A stretch of 64,000 bases of DNA from Minisyncoccus sp041650175 (GCA_041650175.1 JBAZLS010000001.1:1-64000); one strand, 5' to 3'; counted from the stretch's first letter, positions 17,958 through 27,535 are shown. Program-made: numbers and translations. The notes: a model not told the origin generated them from the letters alone.

Positions 17958-17963
17958 TTTTAA

Positions 17964-18422
17964 TTATTTTACTTTTACTTTTTTATCTTTAAAAAACATT
18001 GCAAGATATTTATCCTGCTTTAAAAACATCTTTTTCGCATCTTCTTCGTTCTTTTCATGGTCATAATCCAAGAGATGCAAAATACCATGAATTAAAACCT
18101 TTACTAATTCATTTTTAAAAGAAACATCTGCTGAAACTGCATTTCTTTTTACCTCATCAGGGCAGATCACTATTTCAGGCAAGACAAAAGATTCTACCGA
18201 TAAAAAATCCTTTATGCTACCGAAAGAAAGAACATCTGTCACTCTATCTTTTTTCCTATATTGTCGATTCATTTTCTGGATATCTTCCTCATTTACAATT
18301 ACTACAGAAATATCAACTTTTTTACTTGTTTTTTCTTTAGCTAAGACTACATTAGCTACATCAATAAGGAATTTTCTATCTATTCTCTTAAAACTTGAAT
18401 TCAAATTTTGGATCTCAATCAT
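17964..18422 (-). CDS. ybeY: Endoribonuclease YbeY (rRNA maturation)
   Basis: A zinc metalloendonuclease for 16S rRNA 3'-end maturation and ribosome quality control. The signature HGILHLLDYDHEKNEE (HxxxHxxxxxH) near the C-terminus is intact. Starting at the internal Met (18422) gives 152 residues, normal for YbeY. A start at 18482 would add 20 residues unlike the family. It lies 6 bases upstream of ftsA. Confidence 0.92.
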   Translation of the reverse strand: MIEIQNLNSSFKRIDRKFLIDVANVVLAKEKTSKKVDISVVIVNEEDIQKMNRQYRKKDRVTDVLSFGSIKDFLSVESFVLPEIVICPDEVKRNAVSADVSFKNELVKVLIHGILHLLDYDHEKNEEDAKKMFLKQDKYLAMFFKDKKVKVK

Positions 18423-18555
18423 TGTTATTATATATTTTACTAAATAATCTGATTTATTGCAAAGAATTAGGAATCGCAACAATATAATTAAAGCATTGAT
18501 TACTATTATAGCATAATAAATTAAAATATCCTCAAGTTTTTATAATTTTCGTAGC

Positions 18556-18580
18556 AAAAAACTCGCCTGAACGAGTTTTT
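18556..18580 (-). terminator. Intrinsic terminator after yqeY
   Basis: The stem AAAAACTCG/CGAGTTTTT with a six-base loop lies between the yqeY stop (18593) and the ybeY start, with T runs available on both strands. Confidence 0.8.
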
Positions 18581-18592
18581 ATCTTTAAAACC

Positions 18593-19090
18593 TTATTTTC
18601 CTAATAATTCTCTTACAATTTGCCCGACTAAAGTGCCATCTGACCTTCCTTTTGTTTTTGGTACGATTTCTTTCATTACGATTCCGATATCTTTTATATC
18701 TTTCGCCCCAGTTTTTTCAATTGTCTCTTTTACCAAAACTCTTATTTCTTCTTCAGTCAGTTCAACAGGCATATATTTTTTTAAGATATCTAATTCTGCC
18801 TTCTCTCCTTCTACTAAATCAGTCCTTCCTCCTTTTTCAAAACTAGCAATACTATCTCTCCTTTTTTTGACTTCAGAAGAAACGACTTCTAATATTTCTT
18901 CATCGGTCAATTTTGATTTATCAGCTAAATCTTCTTCACTTAAATTTTTATCAGCCTCAAACAGCCTAACTCTTTTTTCTATTTCTTTATTAGTGATAGC
19001 TGCCTTAAGCATTCTAAGGCAAGAAACAGACTTTTCATCTTTTGCTTTTTGACTGGCTATCAAATCTTGTTTTATTTGTTCTGATAACAT
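18593..19090 (-). CDS. yqeY: GatB/YqeY domain protein
   Basis: A 165-residue member of the YqeY family, which shares the C-terminal tRNA-binding-like domain of the amidotransferase subunit GatB. The N-terminus (KQDLIASQKAKDEKSVSCLR) and the KKYMPVELTEEEI segment in the second half are characteristic. The cellular function is not settled. It lies next to rpsU, a pairing also found in many other bacteria. Confidence 0.9.
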   Translation of the reverse strand: MLSEQIKQDLIASQKAKDEKSVSCLRMLKAAITNKEIEKRVRLFEADKNLSEEDLADKSKLTDEEILEVVSSEVKKRRDSIASFEKGGRTDLVEGEKAELDILKKYMPVELTEEEIRVLVKETIEKTGAKDIKDIGIVMKEIVPKTKGRSDGTLVGQIVRELLGK

Positions 19091-19117
19091 TTTTTTTAAA
19101 AATATTTACTTAATTAA

Positions 19118-19146
19118 AAACAGCTCATTACAAATAACGGCTGTTT
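19118..19146 (-). terminator. Weak stem-loop after rpsU
   Basis: A 7-bp stem (AAACAGC with GCTGTTT) with a 15-base loop lies 10 bases past the rpsU stop codon. A T stretch follows on the minus strand. It probably acts as a terminator or attenuator before yqeY. Confidence 0.6.
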
Positions 19147-19155
19147 AAAAAATGG

Positions 19156-19365
19156 CTAAATTTTTCCGAGTTTCTTTTTTTTATCATACTCAATTTTTTT
19201 CTTAACCCTTACTAGCGCAGCACGCTTTCCAAGGTTATCACTCTTAATCCTGACTCTAAACTTCCTTTTTCTTGCTTCAACCAATACTCCGCTGCTCTTA
19301 ACAGCTTTTGTAAATCGGTAAACCAATGACTGGGATGTTTCTTTCGGTAATTTACTAATTTTCAT
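19156..19365 (-). CDS. rpsU: Ribosomal protein bS21
   Basis: A 69-residue basic protein of the small subunit platform, close to the anti-Shine-Dalgarno region. The N-terminal part (SLVYRFTKAVKSSGVLVEAR) matches the bS21 family and the C-terminus is very lysine rich. Length is normal. It sits between hisS and yqeY. Confidence 0.9.
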   Translation of the reverse strand: MKISKLPKETSQSLVYRFTKAVKSSGVLVEARKRKFRVRIKSDNLGKRAALVRVKKKIEYDKKKKLGKI

Positions 19366-19394
19366 ATTCTTTTTACTAAAATTTTATTTTAACT

Positions 19395-20681
19395 TTAATC
19401 TTCTTCTTTTATTCTTTTTTTAATTTCTTTTACTATATCTTCCTGAGGAATTTCAGATTGTTTTCCAGTTTCCATATTTCTGATAATAGCAATATTTTGG
19501 ATAGCTTCTTTTTGTCCGATAATTACGACATTCTTGATTCCAAGCTTATTTGCTTTTGCTAATTGAAATTTCAAAGAATCTTTACTGAAACATTCCGCAA
19601 CTCTCATATTTGATCGGCGAAATTCTTCCATAATAGCCATTCCCCTTTTTTTTGCAATTGGCCCAATCTGAGCTAAAAAGACTTCAATATTTTTTTTAGT
19701 AGAAACATCTACATTATTTTCCTTCATCTTTTGGATTATTCTTTCTACTCCAACAGCCATACCGCAAGCAGGAACAACCTCTCCCGCGATAGCTTTTCCC
19801 AAGATATCATATCTTCCTCCTCCTGCCAAGGCCTCTTGCCTACCTCCAGCATTGTCTTGTACTTCAACTTCAAAAACAGTTTTTGTGTAATAATCCAAGC
19901 CTCTTACCAAAAATGGATCCAATATATAAGGAATTTTTAGTTCATCTAAGTATTCTAAAACCTCCTTCAGATGAGTTTTGCAATCTTCGCAAAGATAATC
20001 CATTGTTTGCGGAGCTTGCGCTATTATCTCCCGACATTTCGGATTTTTACAATCAAGAACTCTTAAGACATTAGTTTTTGAACGATTCTGACAATCATGG
20101 CATAAATCAGTTTTTTTATTTTTTAAAAACTTTGTTAAGGCCTTTTTATATTCGCCCCTGCAGTTCTCATCACCAATAGAATTTATCCTGACAATCAAAT
20201 TCTTGATTTTTAAATCTTCTAAAATATTATAAAGGATTATGATTGTTTGTGTGTCGAAAAGAGGATCAGAATCACCGATTACTTCAGAACCAAATTGGAA
20301 AAACTGTCGATATCTTCCAGCCTGAGGCCTTTCATATCTGAAAAATGGTCCATAATACCAGAGCTTGACTGGTTGGGGCATTGAAATCATTCCATTTTGA
20401 AAATACGCTCTCATTGTCGGAGCAGTTCCTTCTGGTCTCATAACGACTGCATCTCCCCCCTTTGTCTTAAAACTATACATCTCTTTTTCTACGATATCAG
20501 TATTTTCACCAATACTGCGAATAAAAAGATCCATTGATTCTAAAATAGGAGTTTCAATCCGATTATAATCATAATAATCAAAAAACTTCTTAATAGTTTC
20601 AAAAACTTTTTGATAATAAGCCTGTTCTTCTGGGAGGATATCATGCATTCCAGTTGGCGTTTGGAATTTTAGCTTACCCAT
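19395..20681 (-). CDS. hisS: Histidyl-tRNA synthetase
   Basis: Charges tRNA-His. The class II motifs are clear: GMHDILPEEQ at the N-terminus, RPEGTAPTMRAY (motif 2 region), FFRYERPQAGRYRQF, and the histidine-specific GGGRYD around residue 290. The C-terminal anticodon-binding domain (FLAQIGPIAKKRGMAI onward) is present. A four-cysteine insertion (CHDC and CKNPKC, residues about 195-215) suggests a zinc site in the insertion domain. The 428-residue length is standard. The gene lies 18 bases from lepB. Confidence 0.96.
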   Translation of the reverse strand: MGKLKFQTPTGMHDILPEEQAYYQKVFETIKKFFDYYDYNRIETPILESMDLFIRSIGENTDIVEKEMYSFKTKGGDAVVMRPEGTAPTMRAYFQNGMISMPQPVKLWYYGPFFRYERPQAGRYRQFFQFGSEVIGDSDPLFDTQTIIILYNILEDLKIKNLIVRINSIGDENCRGEYKKALTKFLKNKKTDLCHDCQNRSKTNVLRVLDCKNPKCREIIAQAPQTMDYLCEDCKTHLKEVLEYLDELKIPYILDPFLVRGLDYYTKTVFEVEVQDNAGGRQEALAGGGRYDILGKAIAGEVVPACGMAVGVERIIQKMKENNVDVSTKKNIEVFLAQIGPIAKKRGMAIMEEFRRSNMRVAECFSKDSLKFQLAKANKLGIKNVVIIGQKEAIQNIAIIRNMETGKQSEIPQEDIVKEIKKRIKEED

Positions 20682-20699
20682 AAATTTGAATTTAAAAAA

Positions 20700-21275
20700 T
20701 TAATAACTCTCCTTATCAGTTTCTGTTTTCTTATTCAACAAATCAGTAACAGAAAAAGTAAAAGCAACTTTTCCAATAATATTATCTTTTGGCAATAACC
20801 CCCAAGATCTTGAATCGGCAGAATAATTCCTATTATCTCCCAAAACAAAATATTCGCCTTCCTTCAAAGTAATCGGTCCATAAGTAGCACCCCTAATCCA
20901 TGAAGATATTGTGCTTTCAGGCAAATAATTTTCATCAAGGCTGATTGTTGTATTATCAACACTTGTTATCAGAATTTTAGTATCCTTTATCTCTACAGTT
21001 TCTCCTGGGTATCCGATAATCCTTTTTATATATTTAAGACTAGGATTTTTAGGGTATTTGAACACTATAACATCGCCTCTTTTAGGCGTATTAAAACGAT
21101 AGGACAACTCATCAATAATCAAATAATCAGTAGAATGATAATTTGGTTCCATTGAAGCCCCGCTTACCATAAAAGGCTGAAATACAAAAATCCTTATAGG
21201 TATTACTATTATAAGGGCAATTAAGATAATTTTTCCTAAATCTATGATTTCACTTAATAAATTTTTTTTCTCCAT
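20700..21275 (-). CDS. lepB: Signal peptidase I
   Basis: Removes signal peptides from exported proteins. One N-terminal membrane helix (about residues 10-32) is followed by the catalytic serine in VSGASMEPNY and the general-base lysine in KYIKRIIGYPGE. The C-terminal box GDNRNYSADSRSWG is also present. At 191 residues it is the compact Gram-positive-like type with one membrane helix. Confidence 0.95.
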   Translation of the reverse strand: MEKKNLLSEIIDLGKIILIALIIVIPIRIFVFQPFMVSGASMEPNYHSTDYLIIDELSYRFNTPKRGDVIVFKYPKNPSLKYIKRIIGYPGETVEIKDTKILITSVDNTTISLDENYLPESTISSWIRGATYGPITLKEGEYFVLGDNRNYSADSRSWGLLPKDNIIGKVAFTFSVTDLLNKKTETDKESY

Positions 21276-21312
21276 TGGATAAATAATACATTATATATGT
21301 AGATTTGACAAG

Positions 21313-21347
21313 AAAAAATCCTTATCATCAAAAAGGCAAGGATTTTT
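21313..21347 (-). terminator. Intrinsic terminator after gapA
   Basis: The stem AAAAAATCCTT/AAGGATTTTT lies 11 bases past the gapA stop codon on the minus strand and has the expected T run. Confidence 0.75.
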
Positions 21348-21357
21348 AATTTTTGAT

Positions 21358-22368
21358 CTATTTTTTTGTCTTTTTTGCTACAAATTCAGCTAATTCTGCC
21401 AATCGACAAGAATATCCCCATTCATTATCATACCAAGCTAAAAGCTTTACCATATTCTTATTAACTTTCGTAAATTCTGTATCCAAAATTGATGAATAAG
21501 GATTACCAATAAAATCAGAAGAAACTAACGGCTCATCTTCGACAAAAAGTATTCCTTTTAAATCTCCGCTTTTACTCTTTTTCCTGAAAGTTTTTATAAG
21601 TTCTTCGACTGTTGTTTCTTTTTTAATAACACAACTAAGATCAACAACAGATACTACTGGCGTAGGAACCCTAATTGCAAAACCATCTAATTTTCCTTTT
21701 ACAGTAGGTATCACTTTATAGATTGCTTTTGCGGCGCCAGTACTTGTGGGTATAATATTTTCAGCAGCAGTCCTAGCGCGTCGCAAATCTTTATGAGGCA
21801 GATCTAATACTCTTTGATCATTAGTATAAGAATGGACAGTAGTCATGAAGCCATTAACAATTCCATATTCGTCTTCCAAAACTTTTACAATCGGAGCAAG
21901 GCAATTAGTCGTACAAGAACCCATATCAATAATAGACTCGCCCTTATATTGTTTATGGTTAATTCCAATAATATATGAAGGAACATTATCAGATTTGCTC
22001 GGAGCAGAAATAATAACTTTTTTCGCTCCTGCATTTATATGGCGCATAGCATCTTCTTTTTTTGTAAATTCTCCCGTACACTCCAGAACAACATCTACTC
22101 CAAGGCTTTTCCATGGAAGATTTTCCGGTTCTCTTTCTGCAAATAATTTTATTTCTTTCCCATCAATAGTAATCGAATCTTTTTTTGAAACAATATCGTG
22201 GTCATAAGTTCCATAAACAGTATCATATTTGAATAAATGCGTTAATGTAGCACTATCAGTAAGATCATTAATAGCTACTACATCAATATCAAGCTCATCT
22301 TCAATGATTGCTTTTAGGGCACATCTGCCTATCCTGCCAAAGCCATTTATTGCTATTTTTTTTGCCAT
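21358..22368 (-). CDS. gapA: Glyceraldehyde-3-phosphate dehydrogenase
   Basis: Catalyses the NAD-dependent glycolytic oxidation of glyceraldehyde-3-phosphate. The nucleotide-binding start INGFGRIGR, the catalytic cysteine motif SCTTNCLAP (near residue 155) and the terminal WYDNEWGYSCR are intact. The 336-residue length is standard. Together with enolase in this window it supports a lower glycolytic pathway. Confidence 0.97.
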   Translation of the reverse strand: MAKKIAINGFGRIGRCALKAIIEDELDIDVVAINDLTDSATLTHLFKYDTVYGTYDHDIVSKKDSITIDGKEIKLFAEREPENLPWKSLGVDVVLECTGEFTKKEDAMRHINAGAKKVIISAPSKSDNVPSYIIGINHKQYKGESIIDMGSCTTNCLAPIVKVLEDEYGIVNGFMTTVHSYTNDQRVLDLPHKDLRRARTAAENIIPTSTGAAKAIYKVIPTVKGKLDGFAIRVPTPVVSVVDLSCVIKKETTVEELIKTFRKKSKSGDLKGILFVEDEPLVSSDFIGNPYSSILDTEFTKVNKNMVKLLAWYDNEWGYSCRLAELAEFVAKKTKK

Positions 22369-22454
22369 ATTTTTAAAATATTTTAACTTATTCTTTCTAA
22401 ATCATATTTTACTATAAAAAATTTCTACCTGCAAACTTATTTTTTTAAAAATAA

Positions 22455-22476
22455 ACGAGGAGAGACCTCTCCTCGT
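22455..22476 (-). terminator. Intrinsic terminator after the glutaredoxin gene
   Basis: A perfect 9-bp GC-rich stem (ACGAGGAGA with TCTCCTCGT) lies 4 bases past the stop codon and is followed by T-rich sequence. Confidence 0.85.
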
Positions 22477-22479
22477 TTT

Positions 22480-22719
22480 TTAATCGTCAATATTTAATTT
22501 TTCAACAATCGTTTTTCGATCAAACCCCACGATAAATTCTCCATCAATATCTAATACCGGAACAGTTGATTGTTTTGTTTTTTCTAACATTTCATCCTGA
22601 GCTTTGAGATCTTGAGTCACATCAATGACTTCAAATTCTATCTTCTTTTCCTGTAAGAACCTCTTAAGCGTCATACAGTACGGACAAGTAGGTGTAGAAA
22701 ATAATCTTACTTTTGCCAT
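22480..22719 (-). CDS. Glutaredoxin-like thiol-disulfide protein
   Basis: A 79-residue thioredoxin-fold protein. The redox motif CPYC is in FSTPTCPYCMTLKRFL (residues 7-22). The cis-proline loop STVPVLDI and the GFDRK turn match glutaredoxin/NrdH-type proteins. It probably reduces protein disulfides. NrdH normally serves aerobic class I reductase, which is not visible here, so a general redox role is likelier. Confidence 0.88.
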   Translation of the reverse strand: MAKVRLFSTPTCPYCMTLKRFLQEKKIEFEVIDVTQDLKAQDEMLEKTKQSTVPVLDIDGEFIVGFDRKTIVEKLNIDD

Positions 22720-22844
22720 TTTATTTTATTATTTTGTTATTTTAAAAATTAATTATCAAATAATTTCATTCTCTTAATATTACTTCTGTTTTATTTTTCT
22801 AGCAACACCCCTCCAAATTTCTAAACTGAAAAAATATTAATATT

Positions 22845-24089
22845 TTATACACTACCCTCCATAATTTCTTCTTCTATTGCCGTCAATCTATTATACTTTG
22901 CCAGTCTCTCTCCTCTTACCGGTGCTCCTGACTTTATGAACTCTGCACCAATGCCAACTGCAAAATCAGCAATAAAATCATCAATCGTATCACCTGACCT
23001 ATGAGAAACCATTCTCTTCCATCCAAAGGATTTTGCTAAATTAGCAGCTTCAATAATTTCTGAAATAGAACCTATTTGATTTATTTTCAGCAATGCTACA
23101 TTACAAGCTTTCTTTTCTTCTGCCTCTTTTATAATTTTAGGATTACTGACCAACAAATCATCTCCAATTACCATAATCTTATCGCCAAACTCTCTAGTGA
23201 TATTTGTAAAACCAGCCCAATCATCTTCTGCAAAAGGATCTTCGATTCCAATAATAGGATATTTTCCAATTAAATCTTCATAATATTCAAGTAAATCTTC
23301 AGTAGTAAAAGCTCCCATCTTAGTTACATAATAACCATCTTTCTTGAACTGGGAAGCAGCAACGTCCATAATAATGTCGAAAGAAAGCGCTCTTGATTCA
23401 ACTGATTTCATAATAGTAGCAAGCGCGATATCAGGCAACTCTATCGGAGGAGCAAATCCTCCTTCATCTCCCACATTTGTCGCAATATTCGAATAATTCT
23501 TCTTAATAATTTCTTTTAAATAATAATAAGTTTCCGAAGCGATTTTTAAATTTTCTCTAAAAGTAGAAGCATTTGGAGCAATCATAAATTCCTGAAAATC
23601 CAATTCATTTCCAGCATGAGCTCCCCCATTGATGATATTAAATCCTCCTCTCGGCAAAAATAACTGACTATTATTTTGCGCCAAAGAAGCAATATATCTA
23701 TAAAGAGGTATATTTTTTGCTTTTGCTCCTGCACGACAAACTGCCATTGAAACTCCCAAAATTGCATTTGCGCCAAGATTAGATTTATTTTCAGTACCAT
23801 CAAGTTTAATCATTAAATCATCAATTTCTTTTTGATTTATCGGATCAAGACCAACAACACTTGAAGCGATAACTGTATTTACATTTTTAATCGCATTCAA
23901 AACCCCCTTGCCTCCATATCTATTTTTATCTCCATCTCGTAATTCTAATGCTTCATTTACTCCAGTAGATGCTCCAGATGGAACACTATCAATAAAAGAC
24001 CCGTCGTCTGTTATTACGCAAACTTCAATAGTCGGATTTCCTCTTGAGTCAAGTATTTCCCTTGCTTTAATTGATTTTATATTAGACAT
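22845..24089 (-). CDS. eno: Enolase
   Basis: Converts 2-phosphoglycerate to phosphoenolpyruvate. The 414-residue protein has ILDSRGNPTIEV at the N-terminus, GGAHAGNELDFQEFM, the catalytic GDEGGFAPP region, metal ligands in IEDPFAEDDW, and the closing MVSHRSGDTID. All are expected in active enolases. The start overlaps the trxB stop by one base, so eno and trxB are translationally linked. Confidence 0.97.
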   Translation of the reverse strand: MSNIKSIKAREILDSRGNPTIEVCVITDDGSFIDSVPSGASTGVNEALELRDGDKNRYGGKGVLNAIKNVNTVIASSVVGLDPINQKEIDDLMIKLDGTENKSNLGANAILGVSMAVCRAGAKAKNIPLYRYIASLAQNNSQLFLPRGGFNIINGGAHAGNELDFQEFMIAPNASTFRENLKIASETYYYLKEIIKKNYSNIATNVGDEGGFAPPIELPDIALATIMKSVESRALSFDIIMDVAASQFKKDGYYVTKMGAFTTEDLLEYYEDLIGKYPIIGIEDPFAEDDWAGFTNITREFGDKIMVIGDDLLVSNPKIIKEAEEKKACNVALLKINQIGSISEIIEAANLAKSFGWKRMVSHRSGDTIDDFIADFAVGIGAEFIKSGAPVRGERLAKYNRLTAIEEEIMEGSV

Positions 24090-24997
24090 TAATTTTTCTT
24101 TAAATATTTATATGCATACATTGCTGCTTTTGCGCCTTCGCTACAAGCGACGATAATTTGTTTCACTTTTCCATTACTCACATCTCCTGCTGCAAATATT
24201 CCTTGAGCACTTGTTTCACAAGTTTCTTTATTGATTAAGATTTCACCCTGGCTATTTAAATCTACTAAACCTCTAAAAATACTGCTTGCTGGAACATATC
24301 CAATCTGGATAAAAATACCATCAACTAATAATATTATTTCTTCTTCTTTCTTCTTAAACACGATTTTTTCTACACTGTTATTTCCTTCAATTCTTTTAAC
24401 TTCTGCCTCAAGAATGATTTCAATTTTTGGATAAAGCGAAGTCACAATTTCCTGATTAGCTTTTGAAGCTAATACTTCTTTTCCCTTTTCTAATATATAG
24501 ATTTTACTGGCATAAGAAGATAAGAATCTTGCCGCTTCAAATCCTGCTTCTCCTCCGCCTATTACAGCAACAATCTTATCTCGAAACAATGGTCCATCAC
24601 AAGTAGTGCAATAACTAAGTCCGCGCCCTAAATATTTATCTTCGTCTTCAGCTCCCAAATGCCGATGATTAGCACCAGTAGCAATAATTATTGACTTGCT
24701 ATAAACTTCTTTTGAACTTAGTTTTATTTTAAAAGTATCATCTTTTTTTACCTCTAAAACCTCATCCTCTATTACTTGGACTTCTTTTGACATAAGCTGT
24801 TCTCTCATTTTTTCCATTAAATCAAATCCCGATATTTTTTCAAATCCTGGATAATTTTCAATATCAACAGCCTTGCTCATCATTTGTCCTCCAAAAGATT
24901 TTCCCACTACTAAACAATTAAGATTCTGCCTCTTTGCATAAATACCAGCAGTAACTCCGGCAGGACCTAAACCAATAATAATGAGATCATAAACCAT
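24089..24997 (-). CDS. trxB: Thioredoxin reductase
   Basis: An FAD/NAD(P)H flavoenzyme that reduces thioredoxin or glutaredoxin-like proteins. The N-terminal FAD motif GLGPAGVTAGIYA, the redox-active pair CTTC (SYCTTCDGPLF, near residue 135), the second dinucleotide motif GGGEAGFEAA and the C-terminal GIFAAGDVSNG are all present. At 302 residues it is a normal low-molecular-weight TrxR. It lies 4 bases from galU and one base into eno. Confidence 0.95.
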   Translation of the reverse strand: MVYDLIIIGLGPAGVTAGIYAKRQNLNCLVVGKSFGGQMMSKAVDIENYPGFEKISGFDLMEKMREQLMSKEVQVIEDEVLEVKKDDTFKIKLSSKEVYSKSIIIATGANHRHLGAEDEDKYLGRGLSYCTTCDGPLFRDKIVAVIGGGEAGFEAARFLSSYASKIYILEKGKEVLASKANQEIVTSLYPKIEIILEAEVKRIEGNNSVEKIVFKKKEEEIILLVDGIFIQIGYVPASSIFRGLVDLNSQGEILINKETCETSAQGIFAAGDVSNGKVKQIIVACSEGAKAAMYAYKYLKKN

Positions 24998-25001
24998 TTT
25001 T

Positions 25002-25874
25002 TTAAAATTTAATATTTTTTAAAAACTCGCGAGTTTCTGGCCCAAACTTAGGATCTTTCAAAAGCAAAGTTAAGAACGATCTAAGCCATGAAGAACGGCT
25101 TCCGCACTCAAGCCAATCTCCTTTTATCTCATAGCCATAAACTGGCTTTCCTTCATTTACCATCATTCCTAATATTTGAACTATGCCAAAATCTTTCTGC
25201 AATAGTTTCTTATGTTTTGTCATATAGTCAAAAACATCAGAAGTCAAAATCATCCGGCCTAAAATTGCTAAATCAGAATTAGTTTCGCCATTTTTAGGCT
25301 TTTGGATAATCTTTTTAACTTTATAAAATCCATTAGCAATTTTATCTCCTTCAACTACGCCATAACTATGCAACTTATCTGCAGGCAGTTTTTTTAATCC
25401 GAGAACAGGACATTGGCAATTCTTAAAAACCTCTACTAATTGAGAAAAACCTGGATCTTCAGAATAAACAACATCATCGCAAAAAAATACACCACAAGGA
25501 TCTTTTCCTGCAAAATTTTTTGCCTGATAAATTGCGCTTGCATCCCCTGCAGGAATTTTTTGTACAACCGAAGAAAAATCTATATTAAATGCTACGCTAT
25601 GAAGCAATTCCAATTCTTCTTTTTTCCCTTTTTCAGCTAAAAAATCTTCTAATTTCTTATTTTTAGAAAAATATTCCATGGCTTCTTTCTGCTTCGGCCT
25701 TGTTACAAATTGTATTTCTTTTATGCCAGAATCGTAAGCCTCTTTTACTGAATATTGGACAAGCGGTTTATCTAAAAGCGGAATCATTTCCTTAGAAAGA
25801 GTTTTTGATAAGGGTAAGAATCTTGTACCCAATCCAGCTATTGGAAAAATTGCTTTTTTGACGTCTAACTTCAT
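25002..25874 (-). CDS. galU: UTP-glucose-1-phosphate uridylyltransferase
   Basis: Makes UDP-glucose, the donor for surface glycans and glycolipids. The nucleotide-binding motif FPIAGLGTRFLPLSKTLSKE (residues 11-30) is the family signature. KEMIPLLDKPLVQY follows and EDPGFSQLVEVF lies further on. The 290-residue length is normal. Its product could feed the glycosyltransferases at 6150-10130. Confidence 0.93.
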   Translation of the reverse strand: MKLDVKKAIFPIAGLGTRFLPLSKTLSKEMIPLLDKPLVQYSVKEAYDSGIKEIQFVTRPKQKEAMEYFSKNKKLEDFLAEKGKKEELELLHSVAFNIDFSSVVQKIPAGDASAIYQAKNFAGKDPCGVFFCDDVVYSEDPGFSQLVEVFKNCQCPVLGLKKLPADKLHSYGVVEGDKIANGFYKVKKIIQKPKNGETNSDLAILGRMILTSDVFDYMTKHKKLLQKDFGIVQILGMMVNEGKPVYGYEIKGDWLECGSRSSWLRSFLTLLLKDPKFGPETREFLKNIKF

Positions 25875-25924
25875 TTTTTTATATGATTTTATTTTTAACT
25901 ACAAAAAATTATTTTTAAAAATAA

Positions 25925-27451
25925 TTAACTCTTTTTTTCTTTTCTTAAGAATGCAGGAATATCAAATATTTTTTCTTTGCTATCTTCTTCTTCTCTTTCT
26001 AATCGCTCCATTTCTTTTACTTGAAGAGCATTTCTTCTTATCTCCTTATCTTCACTATTATTATCGGTTTCAATTAATTCAGTTTTTTCTTTTTTAATTG
26101 CTGGAGCAGTTTCTTTTTCTATTTTTTTCTTTTTTAGTTTTTCTCCTTCCTTTTTTGAAGAAATTTTCTTTTGCGTTTTTTCTCCTTGTTTTATTCCTTT
26201 TGGAAGAATATTATTTTCTTTTCCTTTTTCCTTTTTGCTTTCTGATTCTAGATTTAATATACCATCCTTTACAACAGGCTTTAATTTACTATTCTTAACT
26301 TTCCAATCGCTCTTAGCAATATTTTTCCCATCTAAAGTTGTTGAAAAAATAGTAACTCTTATCTCATTTTTCAGTTTCTGATTCTGAGACAATCCAAAAA
26401 TAATTCTAGCATTAGGAACATGAACGCTTATTTTTTCACTTACTTGAAACAATGACTGTAATGATAAATCTTTAGAACTCTCAATATTAAAAATGATATT
26501 ATCAGCATCTTCAAAATTATAATCTAAAATAGGATTTTTTAAGATATTTTTTGTAAATTCTTCTAAGTTCTGGCCATTCTTTATTCTGATCATATCAATA
26601 TATGCTAATTTTTTTGTTCCTTCAAGTACAGTCCGAATATCTGCCCAATCAATATTTATCAATCCTGGGTTATAAATTGTTCTGAATAAGCCTTCTAAGC
26701 AATTTGCCAAATGATTATTCAGCAAACCTAAAGCTTCAGAAAAAGAAAGTTCTTCACGGCTAAGTGAAAATATTTTTTCATTAGGCAAAACCATATACGC
26801 ATTGATATTTTCCTTCAATTTTTCAAGCGCGCTATTGGAATAATCCATCTTTTTTTTGCCCTCAAAGGCAAATGGCAAAGTAAAAATACTAAGAGTTGAT
26901 AATTTTAAATCATTAGCTATTTTTGCAAAAACAGGCACAGCTCCCGTACCAGTCCCTCCGCCGAAAGACGAGACTATAATATAAAGATCTTTTTTATCGA
27001 CAAACAAGTTTTTTATCCTTTCGATATCTTCTCTAGCAGCTTTTTCCCCAACAGAAACATCACTGCCACATCCAAGACCATTAGTAATCTTTGAGCCGAA
27101 TGAAAAAGTTTTTAAATTTTTAGAAATAGAACGCAATGCTTGAGTATCAGTATTTGCAACGACAAACTCAATCTTCTGTGAAGAAAAATCCTTTAGTCTT
27201 TTTGACAATTCAAAAACTATATTTCCACCGCCTCCTCCGATTCCAATCACTTTTATTCTTACTTTCTTAGTAGAAATTTCATTATCATCATCATGTTTTT
27301 TTTCTTCTCTTTTCCTTTTAGCAAAATTTGCACTTTTTATTTTGCTAATAGTATTCGGTATATTTTTTTTAGGCAGTTTTTCCCCTTTTTTTAATGCTTT
27401 TTTATTTTGAGGAATAATTTCTTTTTTAATTGTTTTCTTCTTCGTTATCAT
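25925..27451 (-). CDS. Second FtsZ-like GTPase with long charged C-terminal tail
   Basis: A 508-residue tubulin-superfamily protein. After a basic N-terminal extension of about 65 residues, the core shows GIGGGGGNIVFEL and the tubulin signature FGGGTGTGAVPVF near residue 165. FAFEGKKKMDYS matches the same loop of the FtsZ at 15647-16576. From about residue 390 the protein is a highly charged lysine/glutamate-rich tail, ending in DIPAFLRKEKKS. The tail motif DIPAFLR resembles the canonical FtsZ C-terminal peptide that binds FtsA, which the short FtsZ lacks. It may be the main division FtsZ or a partner; I infer a functional split. Confidence 0.88.
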   Translation of the reverse strand: MITKKKTIKKEIIPQNKKALKKGEKLPKKNIPNTISKIKSANFAKRKREEKKHDDDNEISTKKVRIKVIGIGGGGGNIVFELSKRLKDFSSQKIEFVVANTDTQALRSISKNLKTFSFGSKITNGLGCGSDVSVGEKAAREDIERIKNLFVDKKDLYIIVSSFGGGTGTGAVPVFAKIANDLKLSTLSIFTLPFAFEGKKKMDYSNSALEKLKENINAYMVLPNEKIFSLSREELSFSEALGLLNNHLANCLEGLFRTIYNPGLINIDWADIRTVLEGTKKLAYIDMIRIKNGQNLEEFTKNILKNPILDYNFEDADNIIFNIESSKDLSLQSLFQVSEKISVHVPNARIIFGLSQNQKLKNEIRVTIFSTTLDGKNIAKSDWKVKNSKLKPVVKDGILNLESESKKEKGKENNILPKGIKQGEKTQKKISSKKEGEKLKKKKIEKETAPAIKKEKTELIETDNNSEDKEIRRNALQVKEMERLEREEEDSKEKIFDIPAFLRKEKKS

Positions 27452-27535
27452 TTTTTTAGGCTGAGTTTATCTTGCAATTTTCATCTGCTTCTTTTATTTT
27501 AAAATTCAATTCTTAAACATCTTTAAAGATAAGTT

